Shown here in pieces: positions 24,092 to 33,814 of a DNA stretch of 64,000 bases. Numbering within the stretch: the stretch's first letter is position 1; the number at the start of each line of letters is the position of its first letter. Position numbers and translations under genes: made by a program. The DNA comes from Caulobacteraceae bacterium (GTDB lineage Bacteria > Pseudomonadota > Alphaproteobacteria > Caulobacterales > Caulobacteraceae), in contig JAUJMO010000001.1 in NCBI GenBank assembly GCA_030446805.1, positions 1,563,768-1,627,767 on the forward strand. Direction: 5' to 3'. Under the pieces are notes generated by a model. That model had not been told where the DNA came from. It made no database searches and worked only from the letters and a program-made list of their open reading frames with translations.

Positions 24092-24260
24092 CGAAGCCTC
24101 GCCCCCGGCGCCCGGCGCGGGGTTCGACGCTGCGGCGGGCCCCGCCTTGCGCACCTCCGCCTTGACCGGAGGTCCGAGCGGGTGGGTTCGCCCAGTCCGC
24201 TCTTCGCCCCGGAACGCCGGGACCACAGCCACATTCTCCCCTGGTCCGGAGGAAGGCCCC

Positions 24261-25364
24261 GTGCGCTCGACTCGAGTTCCCCGCTTCACCAGCCTGGCCC
24301 TGTCCGCCCTCGCCCTGGGCGCCGCCGGAGAGGAGGCCCGCCGCGCTCTGGCCCGTCGGCGGGCGGCGCCGCGACCGAGCGCGGAGCCCGGCCGCGGCCG
24401 CGACGCCCAAACTCCCGCCGCCATCCCGCGCCCGGGGTGGAAGGACATCGCCTGGCGCACGGTCAAGGAGGTGGGCACGGACGACCTCGCCACGGTGGCG
24501 CGGTCGATCGCCTTTTCCGGCATGCTGGCGCTGTTCCCCGCCCTTGCCGCCTTTGTCTCGGTCTATGGCCTGTTCGCCGATGTGGAGACTGCGCGCCAGC
24601 ACCTGGCCGGCCTCACCGGCCTGGTTCCCGCGGCGGCTATGACGCTGATCGGCGACCAGATGGTGCGGCTCGCCCAAGCGTCGGAAGCCGATCTCAGCCT
24701 GGCCTTCGTCTTCGGCTTGGCCCTGTCGCTTTGGAGCGCCAACGCCGGGGTCAAGGCGCTCTTCAAGGGACTGAACGTGGCTTATGAGGAGACCGAGACG
24801 CGCGGCTTCGTCCGCCTGAACCTCGTCAGCCTGGCCTTCACCCTGGGGACGGTTCTGCTGCTCGCCCTGGCGATGGCGGCGCTGGTGGCCCTGCCGGTGG
24901 CCCTGGAGCTCCTGCGGGTCGACCCGGGCGTGGTCGGCCTTAGCCAGCTTCGCTGGCCCGTGCTGCTGGCGGTCGTGACCCTCTTCCTCTCGCTCCTGTA
25001 CCGCTACGGCCCCAGCCGGGCGGCGCCCAGGTGGCGTTGGGTGACGCCGGGCGGCCTGGCCGCCGCCGTGCTCTGGATGGCCGGCTCGGCCCTGTTCTCC
25101 TGGTACCTGACCCGCTTCGCCGACTACGACGCCACCTATGGCTCGCTGGGCGCGGTGTTCGGCTTCATGACCTGGCTCTGGCTGTCGTCCACCATCGTGC
25201 TGGTCGGCGCCGAGCTGAACGCCGAGATCGAGCACCAGACGGCGCGCGACTCCACCACGGGCCCGGAACAACCGCTGGGAACCCGGGGGGCCACGATGGC
25301 CGACACCCTGGGCGAGGCGAAACGGGAAAGTCTGCTGCCGAGATGGCTGGGCCGCCGCCGCTGA
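24261..25364 (+). CDS. YihY/BrkB-family inner membrane protein
   Basis: This 367-residue protein starts at a GTG preceded by GGAGGAAGG. A basic N-terminal 60 residues precede six predicted membrane helices. Family markers are [60 protein letters not shown] and the end [20 protein letters not shown]. The C-terminus is polar. The name BrkB was given for a supposed serum-resistance factor, and related proteins were once called RNase BN; both roles are not established. Function remains unknown, perhaps transport or envelope. An in-frame extension further upstream is unlikely because the ribosome site is so clear here. Confidence 0.85.
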   Translation: MRSTRVPRFTSLALSALALGAAGEEARRALARRRAAPRPSAEPGRGRDAQTPAAIPRPGWKDIAWRTVKEVGTDDLATVARSIAFSGMLALFPALAAFVSVYGLFADVETARQHLAGLTGLVPAAAMTLIGDQMVRLAQASEADLSLAFVFGLALSLWSANAGVKALFKGLNVAYEETETRGFVRLNLVSLAFTLGTVLLLALAMAALVALPVALELLRVDPGVVGLSQLRWPVLLAVVTLFLSLLYRYGPSRAAPRWRWVTPGGLAAAVLWMAGSALFSWYLTRFADYDATYGSLGAVFGFMTWLWLSSTIVLVGAELNAEIEHQTARDSTTGPEQPLGTRGATMADTLGEAKRESLLPRWLGRRR

Positions 25365-25476
25365 AGGCTCATGGCCGGAAAACCCGCGCGGACGTCGACG
25401 CCGCGGCGCCGGTCCGCGCCTTCGTGCCCGCAGGCTTTCAGTGGTATGGCGAGAGGGATCCAAGCGGAGGCGAGCG

Positions 25477-26811
25477 ATGAGCGAAGTGATGGAGACGACG
25501 GCTCCGGCGCGGCCCGCCCCGCGGACGGCGGAGCCCGCCTATCTGTCCGGCTTCGGCAACCACTTCGCCACCGAGGCGGAGCCGGGCGCCCTGCCCCAGG
25601 GCCAGAACTCGCCGCAGCGCACGCCTTTCGGGCTCTACACCGAGCAGCTCTCGGGCACCGCCTTCACCGCGCCGCGAACTGAGAACCGGCGCTCCTGGCT
25701 TTACCGCATCCGGCCCAGCGCCAACCACCCCCCCTACCGGCCGCACGCCCAGGGCCTGCTGCGCAGCGGCCCCTTCACCGAAGCGCCGCCTACGCCCAAT
25801 CGCCTGCGCTGGGACCCCCTGCCCCCGCCGGAGGCGCCGGCGGACTTCATCGAGGGCCTGATCACCTTTGGCGGAAACGGCGACGCGGAAACGGGCGCGG
25901 GGGTGGGCTTGCACCTGTATCACGCTGACCGCGACATGGAGCGGCTGTTCTACGACGCCGACGGCGAGCTCCTGATCGTGCCGCAGCAGGGGCGGCTGCG
26001 CCTGGTCACGGAGTTCGGCCTGCTGCTCTTGGGGCCGGGCGAGATCGCCGTGGTCCCCCGCGGCGTGCGCTTCCGGGCGGAGCTGCCCGACGGGGCGGCG
26101 AACGGCTACATCTGCGAAAACTACGGGGCCCTGTTCCGCCTGCCCGACTTGGGGCCGATCGGGGCCAACGGCTTGGCCAATCCGCGCGACTTCCTTTCGC
26201 CCACGGCCGCCTATGAGGACGTCGATCGCCCCACGGAGGTGATCCAGAAGTTCGCCGGCCGTCTTTGGATCACCGAGTTCGACCATTCGCCGCTGGACGT
26301 GGTCGCCTGGCATGGCGACCTGGCCCCCTACAAATACGATCTCGCCAAGTTCAACACCATCAACACGGTCAGCTTCGACCACCCGGACCCGTCCATCTTC
26401 ACCGTTCTGACCGCGCCCTCGGACACGCCGGGCACGGCCAATTGCGACTTCGTGATCTTTCCGCCGCGCTGGATGGTGGCGGAGCACACCTTCCGCCCGC
26501 CCTGGTTCCACCGCAACGTCATGAGCGAGTTCATGGGCCTGATCACCGGCGCCTACGACGCCAAGGCTGGCGGCTTCGCCCCGGGCGGAGCCTCGCTCCA
26601 CAACGCCATGAGCGGCCACGGCCCCGACCAGGCCAGCTACCAGAACGCGGTCTCTGCGGAGCTGAAGCCCCACAAGCTGGAGAACACCCTGGCGTTCATG
26701 TTCGAAACCCGCTGGCCCATCCGGCCCACCCGGTTCGCCCTGGAGACCCCGGCCATGCAGCTCGACTACGACGACGTTTGGGCCGATTTCGATAAGGCGC
26801 GGCTGCCCTAA
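25477..26811 (+). CDS. hmgA: Homogentisate 1,2-dioxygenase
   Basis: This 444-residue iron enzyme opens the ring of homogentisate to maleylacetoacetate in tyrosine and phenylalanine breakdown. Motifs are [58 protein letters not shown]-like [19 protein letters not shown], and the iron ligands in [15 protein letters not shown] and [15 protein letters not shown]. The ATG at 25477 has GGAGG upstream. The usual partners (fumarylacetoacetase, maleylacetoacetate isomerase, 4-HPP dioxygenase) are not adjacent. Its stop codon overlaps that of the convergent malate synthase gene. Confidence 0.95.
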   Translation: MSEVMETTAPARPAPRTAEPAYLSGFGNHFATEAEPGALPQGQNSPQRTPFGLYTEQLSGTAFTAPRTENRRSWLYRIRPSANHPPYRPHAQGLLRSGPFTEAPPTPNRLRWDPLPPPEAPADFIEGLITFGGNGDAETGAGVGLHLYHADRDMERLFYDADGELLIVPQQGRLRLVTEFGLLLLGPGEIAVVPRGVRFRAELPDGAANGYICENYGALFRLPDLGPIGANGLANPRDFLSPTAAYEDVDRPTEVIQKFAGRLWITEFDHSPLDVVAWHGDLAPYKYDLAKFNTINTVSFDHPDPSIFTVLTAPSDTPGTANCDFVIFPPRWMVAEHTFRPPWFHRNVMSEFMGLITGAYDAKAGGFAPGGASLHNAMSGHGPDQASYQNAVSAELKPHKLENTLAFMFETRWPIRPTRFALETPAMQLDYDDVWADFDKARLP

Positions 26812-28400
26812 CGATCGGACCCCAGCTGCTCGTAAGCGGGCAGGGTCAGGAACTCGGGGCAGTCGAGGGCCAGCGTCAGGTCCCGGAACAAGGCTGCGGC
26901 TTCCTGCAGGCGGGGCGGACCGCCGGGCTGATCCAAGGCGCCCACCTCCTCGGCGAACACCTGTCCGTACAGCTCGGGCGTGACCGGGCGTCCGTCGTCC
27001 AGGGTCGCCCGGTGGTGCAGCCACTGCCAGATCTGGGTGCGCGAGATCTCGGCGGTCGCGGCGTCCTCCATCAGATTGTAGAGGGGCACGGCGCCTCGGC
27101 CGTTCAGCCAGGCCTGAAGGTAGCGGACGCCCACCCGGATGTTCTCACGCAGGCCCTGCTCGGTGCGCACGCCCTCATGCACCCTCAGCAAGGCCGCCCG
27201 GTCGGGGCGGACCTCCGGGCGCCGCTCGAGCTGATTGAGTCCGGGCACGCAAGCCTCGAACACCTCCAGAGCGACGGGGACCAGGTCGGGGTGAGCCACC
27301 CAGGTGCCGTCGTGGCCGGCCCGGGCCTCGCGCTCCTTGTCCGCGCGGACCTTGGAAAAGGCGGCCGCGTTGGCCGCGGGGTCGCCCTTGACCGGGATCT
27401 GCGCCGCCATGCCTCCCATCGCAAAGGCGCCCCGGCGGTGGCAGGTTTCGATCAACAGCTCGGAATAGGCGCGCAGAAAGGCCTCGCCCATGACCATGCG
27501 CGAGCGGTCGGGGGTCAGAAACGCCGGGTTGCGGCCCAGCCGCTTGATCAGGCTGAAGATATAGTCCCAGCGCCCGCAGTTCAGGCCCACGATGCGGCTG
27601 CGCAGCTCCCAGAGGATCTCGTCCATCTCGAACGCCGCGGGCAGGGTCTCGATCAGCACCGTGGCCTTGAGCCGCCCCCGTTCCAGCCCCAGGCGATCCT
27701 CCGTCAGGTCGAAGACCTCGTTCCAGAGCCGCGCTTCCGCCGCGCTTTCCAGCTTGGGCAGGTAGAAATAGACGCCCGAGCCTGCCGCGATCGCCGCCCG
27801 AGCGTTGTGGAAGGCGTAAAGGGCGAAGTCGAACAGGGCCCCTGAGACCGGCACGCCCTCGATGCGCAGGTGATCCTCCACCAGGTGCCAGCCGCGCGGA
27901 CGCACCATCAGCACCGCCGGATCCGGCCGCAGCGCATAGGCCTTGCCGCTGGTCGGATCGGTGAAGTCCAATCGGCCCGCCCAGCGGTCCTTCAGATTGG
28001 CCTGGCCGTCGATCAGATTGGCCCAGGTCGGACTCGTGGCGTCCTCGAAGTCGGCCATGAACACGCGCGCGCCGGAATTGAGCGCATTGATGATCATCTT
28101 GCGGTCCACCGGCCCGGTGATCTCCACCCGCCGGTCGAGCAGGTCCGGCGGAATCCGGCCCACGGTCCAGTCGGCCTCGCGGACGCCCCGCGTCTCCTCG
28201 GGGAAGTCCGGCAGGGCGCCGGCGTCCAATTCGGCCTGCCGCTCCGCCCGGCGCTGCAGCAGAGTGCGACGCCGGCGGTCGAACCGCTGGTGCAGCTCCG
28301 CCAGGAATCCAAGCGCCTCGGGCGTGAGGATCTCGTCCCCCCGCGGGTGCGGCGGGGCGCGGCGCTCGATGGAGGCAAGGGGCGGACTGTCGAAGGGCAT
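26808..28400 (-). CDS. aceB: Malate synthase A
   Basis: This 530-residue enzyme condenses glyoxylate with acetyl-CoA to malate in the glyoxylate shunt. Family features are [75 protein letters not shown] and the C-terminal [20 protein letters not shown]. The length is that of the A isoform. It ends by overlapping the stop of hmgA on the other strand. A 53-codon gene lies eight bases upstream and is probably co-transcribed. Isocitrate lyase is not in the window. Fragments of a short-chain acyl regulator that commonly controls these genes lie just beyond. Confidence 0.94.
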   Translation of the reverse strand: MPFDSPPLASIERRAPPHPRGDEILTPEALGFLAELHQRFDRRRRTLLQRRAERQAELDAGALPDFPEETRGVREADWTVGRIPPDLLDRRVEITGPVDRKMIINALNSGARVFMADFEDATSPTWANLIDGQANLKDRWAGRLDFTDPTSGKAYALRPDPAVLMVRPRGWHLVEDHLRIEGVPVSGALFDFALYAFHNARAAIAAGSGVYFYLPKLESAAEARLWNEVFDLTEDRLGLERGRLKATVLIETLPAAFEMDEILWELRSRIVGLNCGRWDYIFSLIKRLGRNPAFLTPDRSRMVMGEAFLRAYSELLIETCHRRGAFAMGGMAAQIPVKGDPAANAAAFSKVRADKEREARAGHDGTWVAHPDLVPVALEVFEACVPGLNQLERRPEVRPDRAALLRVHEGVRTEQGLRENIRVGVRYLQAWLNGRGAVPLYNLMEDAATAEISRTQIWQWLHHRATLDDGRPVTPELYGQVFAEEVGALDQPGGPPRLQEAAALFRDLTLALDCPEFLTLPAYEQLGSDR

Positions 28401-28407
28401 GACGACC

Positions 28408-28569
28408 TCAGTTGGGCGGCAGCAGGCGCTCGGCCGCGATGGCGTAGCGCGCCGTGGCGACGCTGCGCGTCTCCTCCGACACCCGCCGCCAGAGCTGCTG
28501 CGCCTCCTCCCGCGAAGGAAACGGGCCGATCAGCTTTCCGCTCCCCTCCTTGAGGCAGGCGAACCTCAT
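28408..28569 (-). CDS. Small protein upstream of malate synthase, 53 aa
   Basis: This short frame reads MRFACLKEGSGKLIGPFPSR, EEAQQLWRRVSEETRSVATA and RYAIAAERLLPPN. The composition, with Phe, Lys, Glu and Tyr in a regular alpha/beta pattern, is protein-like, unlike the shadow frames around it. The stop lies eight bases before the start of aceB on the same strand, so the two are probably one unit. It looks like a stand-alone SPOR-like or small regulatory fold, but I cannot assign a family. The start ATG has no strong ribosome site. Confidence 0.55.
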   Translation of the reverse strand: MRFACLKEGSGKLIGPFPSREEAQQLWRRVSEETRSVATARYAIAAERLLPPN

Positions 28570-28616
28570 GCAGTGGTAGTCGCCGCCGACCGAGGGCAGC
28601 CTGGGGCGGCGGCGAG

Positions 28617-28787
28617 GACGCCGACATGGCCGTGGGCGTGGGCTGCGAGCTCAAATACGCGGGCCGGCGGGTCTATGCGCGAGGTCTGGACCTGGCGCAT
28701 CCGGCGGCCACGGAGGTGGGACCGACCCGCCGCCTGTGCGAACGGGTGAACGGGCCGCCCCGCCCGTGGCGCGGACTCTGGTCGTGA
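28617..28787 (+). pseudogene. C-terminal fragment of a ScfR/RamB-type short-chain acyl regulator
   Basis: This frame reads AVGVGCELKYAGRRVYARGL and DLAHPAATEVGPTRRLCERV, which is the end of XRE-family short-chain fatty-acyl regulators (DUF2083), with their GCE(L/I)..A..LVYA.GLDL and CRLCER(T/V)(D/N)C motifs. The last cysteine cluster is damaged (RVNGPPRPW instead of RVNCPQRA). The N-terminal DNA-binding domain and most of the protein (normally about 470 residues) are gone, and upstream sequence in frame is unrelated. Relatives regulate isocitrate lyase and malate synthase, so this is a lost regulator of the neighbouring aceB gene. Confidence 0.6.
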
Positions 28788-28848
28788 AGCCCTGGTCGAA
28801 GTCGGTCACCGCCTTCCCCTTCCAGGCCCCGGGCTGAGGCGGGACGGC

Positions 28849-30162
28849 TTAGAAGCCCACGCGCAACGCCAGGGAGGCGGAGGCGGCGTCGCCTTCGAAC
28901 CGGCCTCGGATGCGCACGTTCGTGTCGGCCCCGCTGCCCCCGTAGAAGAGCGCGTCCTCGATGATACGGGAGCCTTCGAAGCGACTGTAGCTCAGTGCGC
29001 CGTCCAAGGTGACCCCGGGACGCAGCCGGACAGAGGCCCCTGCGCCGTACAGCCAGCGATCGCTGTCGGCCACGCCGTTCTCCCGAAGGGTGTCGGGCGA
29101 GGGCGTAGGATCGTAGCTGGCGCCGGCGCGCAGGGTCAGGGCTTCCGAAACGGCGTAGTCGGCCCCCACGGCGGCGGTGGTCACGTCTTCGAAGTCCTGC
29201 GGGATCGTCGAGCTCATTCCGGCGAACTCGATGGTGATGACGTCGTACTCGCTCCAGCCGAAGCGCTGGAGCTGGGCGTTCAGCGTCAACTCCGGCGTGG
29301 CCCGATAGCGCCCGGCCACCACGGCGATCCAGGGCGTGCCGAAGTTGGTGACCGCGGGCGCGGCGAAGTTCGCGCCTGCAAGCGGACCCTGCAATCCCGT
29401 CAGGCTCAGGCGGCCTTCCAGATCGCGATGGTGGGCGGAGCGGTAGCTGGCGCCCAGCGAGAACCGCTCGAACTCGGCCTGCGCGCCCAGGCTGAAGCCG
29501 TAGGACCAGTCGTCGCCGGCCTGGAGACGGGTGATGGCGTCGGACTGGCGTGGGTCCAGGTTCGGTGACGCGGAGTCCAGTCCGGCGTCCGTGTACTGAG
29601 CGCTGATCCCGACCCCCAGGTCCAGCCATGGGGTGGCCCGGAACGCGCCGGTAAGCTGGTAGTCGTCGATGTGGATATGGTTGCGGATGGTGTCGTACCG
29701 CGCCCACGAATTTTCGCCGAACTCGTTCTCCAGGTAAAAGGCCCGGGTCGCCGAAAGGCCGATCGCGAAACGCTCGCCAACCGGAAGCGACACCCCGAGA
29801 TTGGGGATGACGTGGTCGGGCGTGGTGTTCTCAGCCGTGGGATCCCCGCCCACGGGCAAGGTCAGCCCGCCGGGCGCGATTGGGCGCGTGATGGTCGATC
29901 CTTCATCGGACTGGCTGGTGTCGAAACTGCGAAGATGGAGGCCCAGGTGCAGCTCGCGCCCGCTGCGGGCGATGGCGGCGGGGTTCCACCACAGGGAGGC
30001 GAGGCCACGGTCGGCGGCCTCGCCGGAGAAGGCCCGACCGGCGCCGCGCACCGACTGCTCCTGCACGAAGAAGCCGCCGGCCATCGCAGGACCGCACACG
30101 CCGGCCGAGGCGGCCAGGGCGATCAGCGAGATCCGCGGCAGGTCAAGCGGTCGTCTGCTCAC
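28849..30162 (-). CDS. FadL/OMPP1-family outer membrane transporter
   Basis: This 437-residue protein starts at a GTG with GGAGAT upstream, has a signal peptide (residues 1-29, ending PAMAG) and begins the mature chain with GGFFVQEQSVRGAGRAFSGE. That N-terminal hatch and the following SLWWNPAAIARS are the FadL/TodX signature for long-chain fatty acid or hydrophobic compound uptake. The rest alternates polar and hydrophobic residues as beta-strands and ends in Phe (LALRVGF), a typical outer membrane targeting end. It lies downstream of a histidine kinase gene on the same strand, 95 bases away. The nearby malate synthase would use acetyl-CoA from imported fatty acids. Confidence 0.88.
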   Translation of the reverse strand: MSRRPLDLPRISLIALAASAGVCGPAMAGGFFVQEQSVRGAGRAFSGEAADRGLASLWWNPAAIARSGRELHLGLHLRSFDTSQSDEGSTITRPIAPGGLTLPVGGDPTAENTTPDHVIPNLGVSLPVGERFAIGLSATRAFYLENEFGENSWARYDTIRNHIHIDDYQLTGAFRATPWLDLGVGISAQYTDAGLDSASPNLDPRQSDAITRLQAGDDWSYGFSLGAQAEFERFSLGASYRSAHHRDLEGRLSLTGLQGPLAGANFAAPAVTNFGTPWIAVVAGRYRATPELTLNAQLQRFGWSEYDVITIEFAGMSSTIPQDFEDVTTAAVGADYAVSEALTLRAGASYDPTPSPDTLRENGVADSDRWLYGAGASVRLRPGVTLDGALSYSRFEGSRIIEDALFYGGSGADTNVRIRGRFEGDAASASLALRVGF

Positions 30163-30230
30163 TTTGTATCTCCGGCGATGCGCCGGGTGCGGCTTACCCG
30201 CACTCCAAGCGCTTCCGCTAAGTTGCAAGC

Positions 30231-30240
30231 TCACTTGTGA
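30231..30240. promoter_or_regulatory. Palindrome TCACTTGTGA upstream of fadL-like gene
   Basis: The perfect palindrome TCAC-TT-GTGA lies 69 bases before the GTG start, in the gap between the histidine kinase gene and the porin gene. It may be an operator for the porin. No regulator can be named. Confidence 0.3.
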
Positions 30241-30257
30241 AAACGTGGTTAAACCGT

Positions 30258-31655
30258 TCACGCGGCCAGCGCGGCGGTCGCGGCGGGCTCCGCCACGGGC
30301 AGTTGGGCCGGGATGCGGATCGTGAAGCACGATCCCCGGCCGGCTTCGCTCTTGACCGTGATCGCGCCCCCCATCAGGTCGCAGAACTTCTGGCTGAGCG
30401 CCAGTCCCAGGCCGGTGCCGCCATAGCGGTTCTGGGTCGAGACGGTGGCCTGGCCGAAATACTGGAACAGCTTGGGCAGGTCCGCCTCGGATATGCCGAT
30501 CCCGGTGTCCGCAACGCGCAGCTCGATCCAGTCCGTCCCGCCCCGGCGATCGCGGCTGACGGCCAGGGTGATCACGCCGTCCTGGGTGAACTTCGCCGCG
30601 TTGCTGAGCAGGTTGAACACCGATTGGCGCAGCTTGGTCTGGTCGGTGAGCACGGCGCCGAGCTCCTCGCCCAGCTTCACCTCGAGGCGGTTGCGATTCT
30701 GGCCGACCAAGGGCCGCACGGTTGCCGCCACCCCGTCCACAAAGGTGTTGAGGTCGAAAACCTCCGGGGTGATCTCCACACGATTCGCCTCGATCGACGA
30801 CAGGTCGAGCACATCGGTGACCAAGGACAGCAGGTGACGGCCGGCGGCGTTGATCCGGCGAAGGTCCTGCAGCTTTCCCTCCCGGGCAGGGTCGCCTTCG
30901 CCGTCTTCTAGCAGCAGTTCGCTATAGCCGATCACGGCGTTCAGAGGGGTCCGCAGTTCGTGGCTCATCTTGGCCAGGAAGATGGAGCGGGCGCGGTTCG
31001 CGCTTTCGGCGTTCTCCTTGGCCTGGCGAAGGCGAACGGAGGTGAGCCTGTGGCGGTCCGCTTCGAGCTCGAGCTGGGAGCGCACGGCCATCATGTTCAC
31101 GTAATAGACCGCCATCCAGGACATGTAGATCGATGCGGAGATGATGGAGATCCAGCCAACAGTGGTGAGCTCCGCCGACGGCAGGATCTGCGGAAAGCCC
31201 CCCTGGATCAGGAAAGCCACCCCGAACCCGAACAGGTTCGCGGCGAACAGCCCCACGACGACCAGGGGCCGGCTGGACAGGTAGAAGAGCCCCAGCAGCA
31301 GGCTCACAAGGATCCAGGGCAGGAAAGGTGAGCTCACCCCGCCGTAGAAATATGAGCCGAACAGGGAGGCGAAGGCCAGGATCTCCACGGACAGGAGAGC
31401 GGCCAGCTGCAGGTCCTTGGTCCACTTCAGCACGAAGGGGAGCGCCCAGAAGGACCAGATCGCGACGATCATGGTCCAACACGCCGCCCCGTGCCCCACG
31501 TCCGACAGATACAGGAAAAGGCTCATGGACTGGGCCATGGCCGGGCCGAACAGGTGGGTGAACACGAAGTTGCGGGCCAGCCCCAGCTCGGAGCGTTCCA
31601 GCTTCGCCTGGTCCGGGACGAACCAGTCGATCAAGTTCAGGACCGAGTTCCACAT
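30258..31655 (-). CDS. Membrane histidine kinase with novel multi-helix sensor domain
   Basis: This 465-residue protein has about six membrane helices (residues 30-190) followed by a coiled coil, HisKA with His232 in FLAKMSHELRTPLNAVIGYS and HATPase (NLLSNAAKFT, VADTGIGI, YGGTGLGLALS). The membrane region contains YFYGGVSSP at about 102-110, also present in the divergent kinase at 31795. No periplasmic sensory domain is seen, so the membrane helices themselves probably sense lipid or proton conditions. The two kinases are divergent with 139 bases between starts, so they share a promoter region. The fadL-like gene follows downstream. The target regulator is perhaps the DivK-like receiver beyond the other kinase. 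Confidence 0.87.
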   Translation of the reverse strand: MWNSVLNLIDWFVPDQAKLERSELGLARNFVFTHLFGPAMAQSMSLFLYLSDVGHGAACWTMIVAIWSFWALPFVLKWTKDLQLAALLSVEILAFASLFGSYFYGGVSSPFLPWILVSLLLGLFYLSSRPLVVVGLFAANLFGFGVAFLIQGGFPQILPSAELTTVGWISIISASIYMSWMAVYYVNMMAVRSQLELEADRHRLTSVRLRQAKENAESANRARSIFLAKMSHELRTPLNAVIGYSELLLEDGEGDPAREGKLQDLRRINAAGRHLLSLVTDVLDLSSIEANRVEITPEVFDLNTFVDGVAATVRPLVGQNRNRLEVKLGEELGAVLTDQTKLRQSVFNLLSNAAKFTQDGVITLAVSRDRRGGTDWIELRVADTGIGISEADLPKLFQYFGQATVSTQNRYGGTGLGLALSQKFCDLMGGAITVKSEAGRGSCFTIRIPAQLPVAEPAATAALAA

Positions 31656-31794
31656 GGTCGCGCGTCGCCCTCGAGAGACGGGCAGAACAGCACGGGCCGC
31701 TTAAGAAGCCGTGCACCGGCGTGGAGCGACCGAAACGCCATCTTAAGAGCCCGCGTCCAACCTGCGCGGAGCGTTAGCGGGAACAGCTTCCAAC

Positions 31795-33246
31795 ATGTCC
31801 ACAGAATCGGCGTCCAAGTTCGCCTGGCTCGACCGGCTTGTGGACGGGTTCATTCCGGCGACGATCGCCGCGCAGCGCGAGGAACGTCAGCGCGCGCGCA
31901 TGTTCCTGATCAGCCACCTGTGCGGACCCTTCATCGGCAGCGTGGTGCCGCTGACCTTGTTCATGCTGGACCCCACGCCGGGCTACCCCACCGTTGTTCT
32001 GGCCATCTCCATCTTCGCGTTTTGGCTGTTTCCGCCCATCCTGCGGTCGATCGGCCGCTACAACCTGCTCGCCTTTGTCTCCATCCAGAACCTGATCTTC
32101 GCCATCTTGTGGAGCTGCTACTTCTACGGCGGCGTAAGCTCGCCCACCCTGGCCTGGGTGCTGAATATCCCGCTGATCGCCTTCATGTATCTGGGCCAGT
32201 CCCGGACCCTGCGCCTGGTGTTCCTGGCCCAGTTCGCCCTGAACTTCCTGATCTTCGCGGCCGTTCACATGTTTCTGCCCAAGGCGGTGGACGACACGCC
32301 GTTGCTGGCGCTGCAGGGCTTGGGCGTGATCTCGACGCTGGGCGCCGCCGGCTATTGCGCCATGATGGCGCTCTACTACGCCAAGATCCTGGCCTCGGGG
32401 GTGGAGCTCGAGACGGAGATGCGCGGCCACCTCGCGACCGCCGCCGAGCTTCGTAGCGCCACGGCGGAAGCCGAACGCGCCAGCGCCGCCAAGGCCGAGT
32501 TCCTGGCCAGGATGAGCCACGAATTGCGCACGCCTCTGAACGCGGTGATCGGCTACAGCCAGATGCTGCTGGAGGACGCGCAGGACGAGGGCGACCAGAG
32601 CGGCGCCGCCGACCTCGAGCGCATCCACGGCGCCGGCCACCACCTGCTCCGGCTGGTCAACGAGGTGCTGGATCTCTCCAAGATCGAGGCCGGCAAGATG
32701 GAGCTCACCTCGGAGGAGGTCGACGTGGCCGCCCTGCTCTCCAATATCGTGGACCGCCACCGCAATGCGGCGGCGGCGAACGGCGACGATTTGGTGCTGG
32801 ACTTGGCCCCGGACCTGCGAACCATCGTCTGCGATCCTAAGAAGACCGCTCAAGCCATATCCCAGATCGTCGACAACGCCGTGAAGTTCACCAAGGACGG
32901 CCGGGTGGTCGTCTCCGCTCGCCGCACGCTGGCGTTGGAAGGCGAACAGATCGCCGTGGAGGTCTGGGACACGGGCATCGGCATGGCGCCAGAAACCATC
33001 CCGAGCTTGTTCGAGAATTTCAACGTGGCCGAGGACGCCACCTCCAGCAAATACGGCGGCACGGGGTTGGGCTTGGCGCTGAGCCTCCGGCTTTGCCGCC
33101 TCATGGGCGGGGATCTGTCGGCCGAAAGCCAGTTGGGCGTCGGCAGCGTGTTCACCATCCACCTGCCCACCCGTCCTCTCGCCCCGCCCGCGGTCGCCGA
33201 CCCGGACGCCTGGGACGAGGATCTCGGCCGCCTTCAGGCCGCCTGA
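31795..33246 (+). CDS. Membrane histidine kinase, paralogue of the divergent kinase
   Basis: This 483-residue protein is built like its divergent neighbour: about six membrane helices (35-200), a coiled coil, HisKA with His242 in FLARMSHELRTPLNAVIGYS, and HATPase (QIVDNAVKFT, VWDTGIGM, YGGTGLGLALS). It carries the shared YFYGGVSSP at 109-117. The kinase core differs more than the membrane part, which suggests that the sensor was kept. A DivK-like receiver starts 13 bases downstream and is the likely partner. The H-box and adjacent region resemble DivJ/PleC-type kinases, which act on DivK. This does not prove a cell-cycle function. Confidence 0.87.
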   Translation: MSTESASKFAWLDRLVDGFIPATIAAQREERQRARMFLISHLCGPFIGSVVPLTLFMLDPTPGYPTVVLAISIFAFWLFPPILRSIGRYNLLAFVSIQNLIFAILWSCYFYGGVSSPTLAWVLNIPLIAFMYLGQSRTLRLVFLAQFALNFLIFAAVHMFLPKAVDDTPLLALQGLGVISTLGAAGYCAMMALYYAKILASGVELETEMRGHLATAAELRSATAEAERASAAKAEFLARMSHELRTPLNAVIGYSQMLLEDAQDEGDQSGAADLERIHGAGHHLLRLVNEVLDLSKIEAGKMELTSEEVDVAALLSNIVDRHRNAAAANGDDLVLDLAPDLRTIVCDPKKTAQAISQIVDNAVKFTKDGRVVVSARRTLALEGEQIAVEVWDTGIGMAPETIPSLFENFNVAEDATSSKYGGTGLGLALSLRLCRLMGGDLSAESQLGVGSVFTIHLPTRPLAPPAVADPDAWDEDLGRLQAA

Positions 33247-33259
33247 GCGCGTCCGTCTC

Positions 33260-33625
33260 ATGCCCAAGATCCTGCTGGTGGAAGACAATGAGATGAACCG
33301 GGACATGCTGACCCGGCGGCTCCAGAAGCACGGCTTCGAGGTGGCGTGCGCGCTCGACGGACCGTCCGGCGTGGAGATGGCGCTCTCCGAAGCCCCCGAC
33401 CTGATCCTGATGGACGTCGCCCTGGGCGCCATGGACGGATGGGAAGCCACGCAGTTGATCAAGGCCCGTCCGTCCACCGCCGCCATCCCGGTGATCGCAC
33501 TCACCGCCCACGCCCTGGCCAGCGATCGTGACCGAAGCGTGGAGGTCGGCTGCGCCGACTTCGACACCAAGCCGATCGACCTTCCTCGCCTGCTCGGCAA
33601 GATAAACGCCTGTCTGAACGCCTGA
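33260..33625 (+). CDS. DivK-like single-domain response regulator
   Basis: This 121-residue receiver has Asp52 in LILMDVALGAMDG, the acidic pair in ILLVEDNEMNRD, Thr in IALTAHA and Lys in FDTKPID. The VEDNEMN and IALTAHAL(A/M) style is that of DivK and of other small alphaproteobacterial receivers. It follows a kinase gene after 13 bases and is presumably phosphorylated by it. It has no output domain. In Caulobacter DivK relatives bind kinases and adaptor proteins; whether this is a true DivK orthologue cannot be told, and a second DivK may be elsewhere in the genome. Confidence 0.85.
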   Translation: MPKILLVEDNEMNRDMLTRRLQKHGFEVACALDGPSGVEMALSEAPDLILMDVALGAMDGWEATQLIKARPSTAAIPVIALTAHALASDRDRSVEVGCADFDTKPIDLPRLLGKINACLNA

Positions 33626-33814
33626 ACCCAGTTCGTCACCCAGTCTTCATCAGGGTTGCCGAGGCTTGAACAAAAGATCATCCGTTAACCTGTTGTTAGG
33701 CTTACTCAAGTACACTCAGATTATGGTCCTTCTTGCGCCGTCTGCGCAAAGGATGATTAACCCGTTGGCTGTACAGCTTGCCTCCAAGTCCGAAGAACAC
33801 GGGCAGGAGACACC
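33626..33814 (+). promoter_or_regulatory. Promoter region of PLP-enzyme gene, with CtrA-like half-site
   Basis: About 190 bases separate the receiver from the PLP enzyme, and the sequence is less GC-rich than its surroundings. TTAA-N7-TTAG at 33685-33699 is one base from the CtrA box TTAA-N7-TTAA. The gene start has GGAG eight bases upstream. Whether CtrA binds is untested. Confidence 0.3.

Noticed and set aside
31774-33681. A long open frame (635 codons) on the minus strand
   Set aside because: It lies opposite the histidine kinase and DivK-like receiver, whose motifs are certain. Its translation is His/Gln/Arg-rich, typical of a shadow frame in GC-rich DNA.
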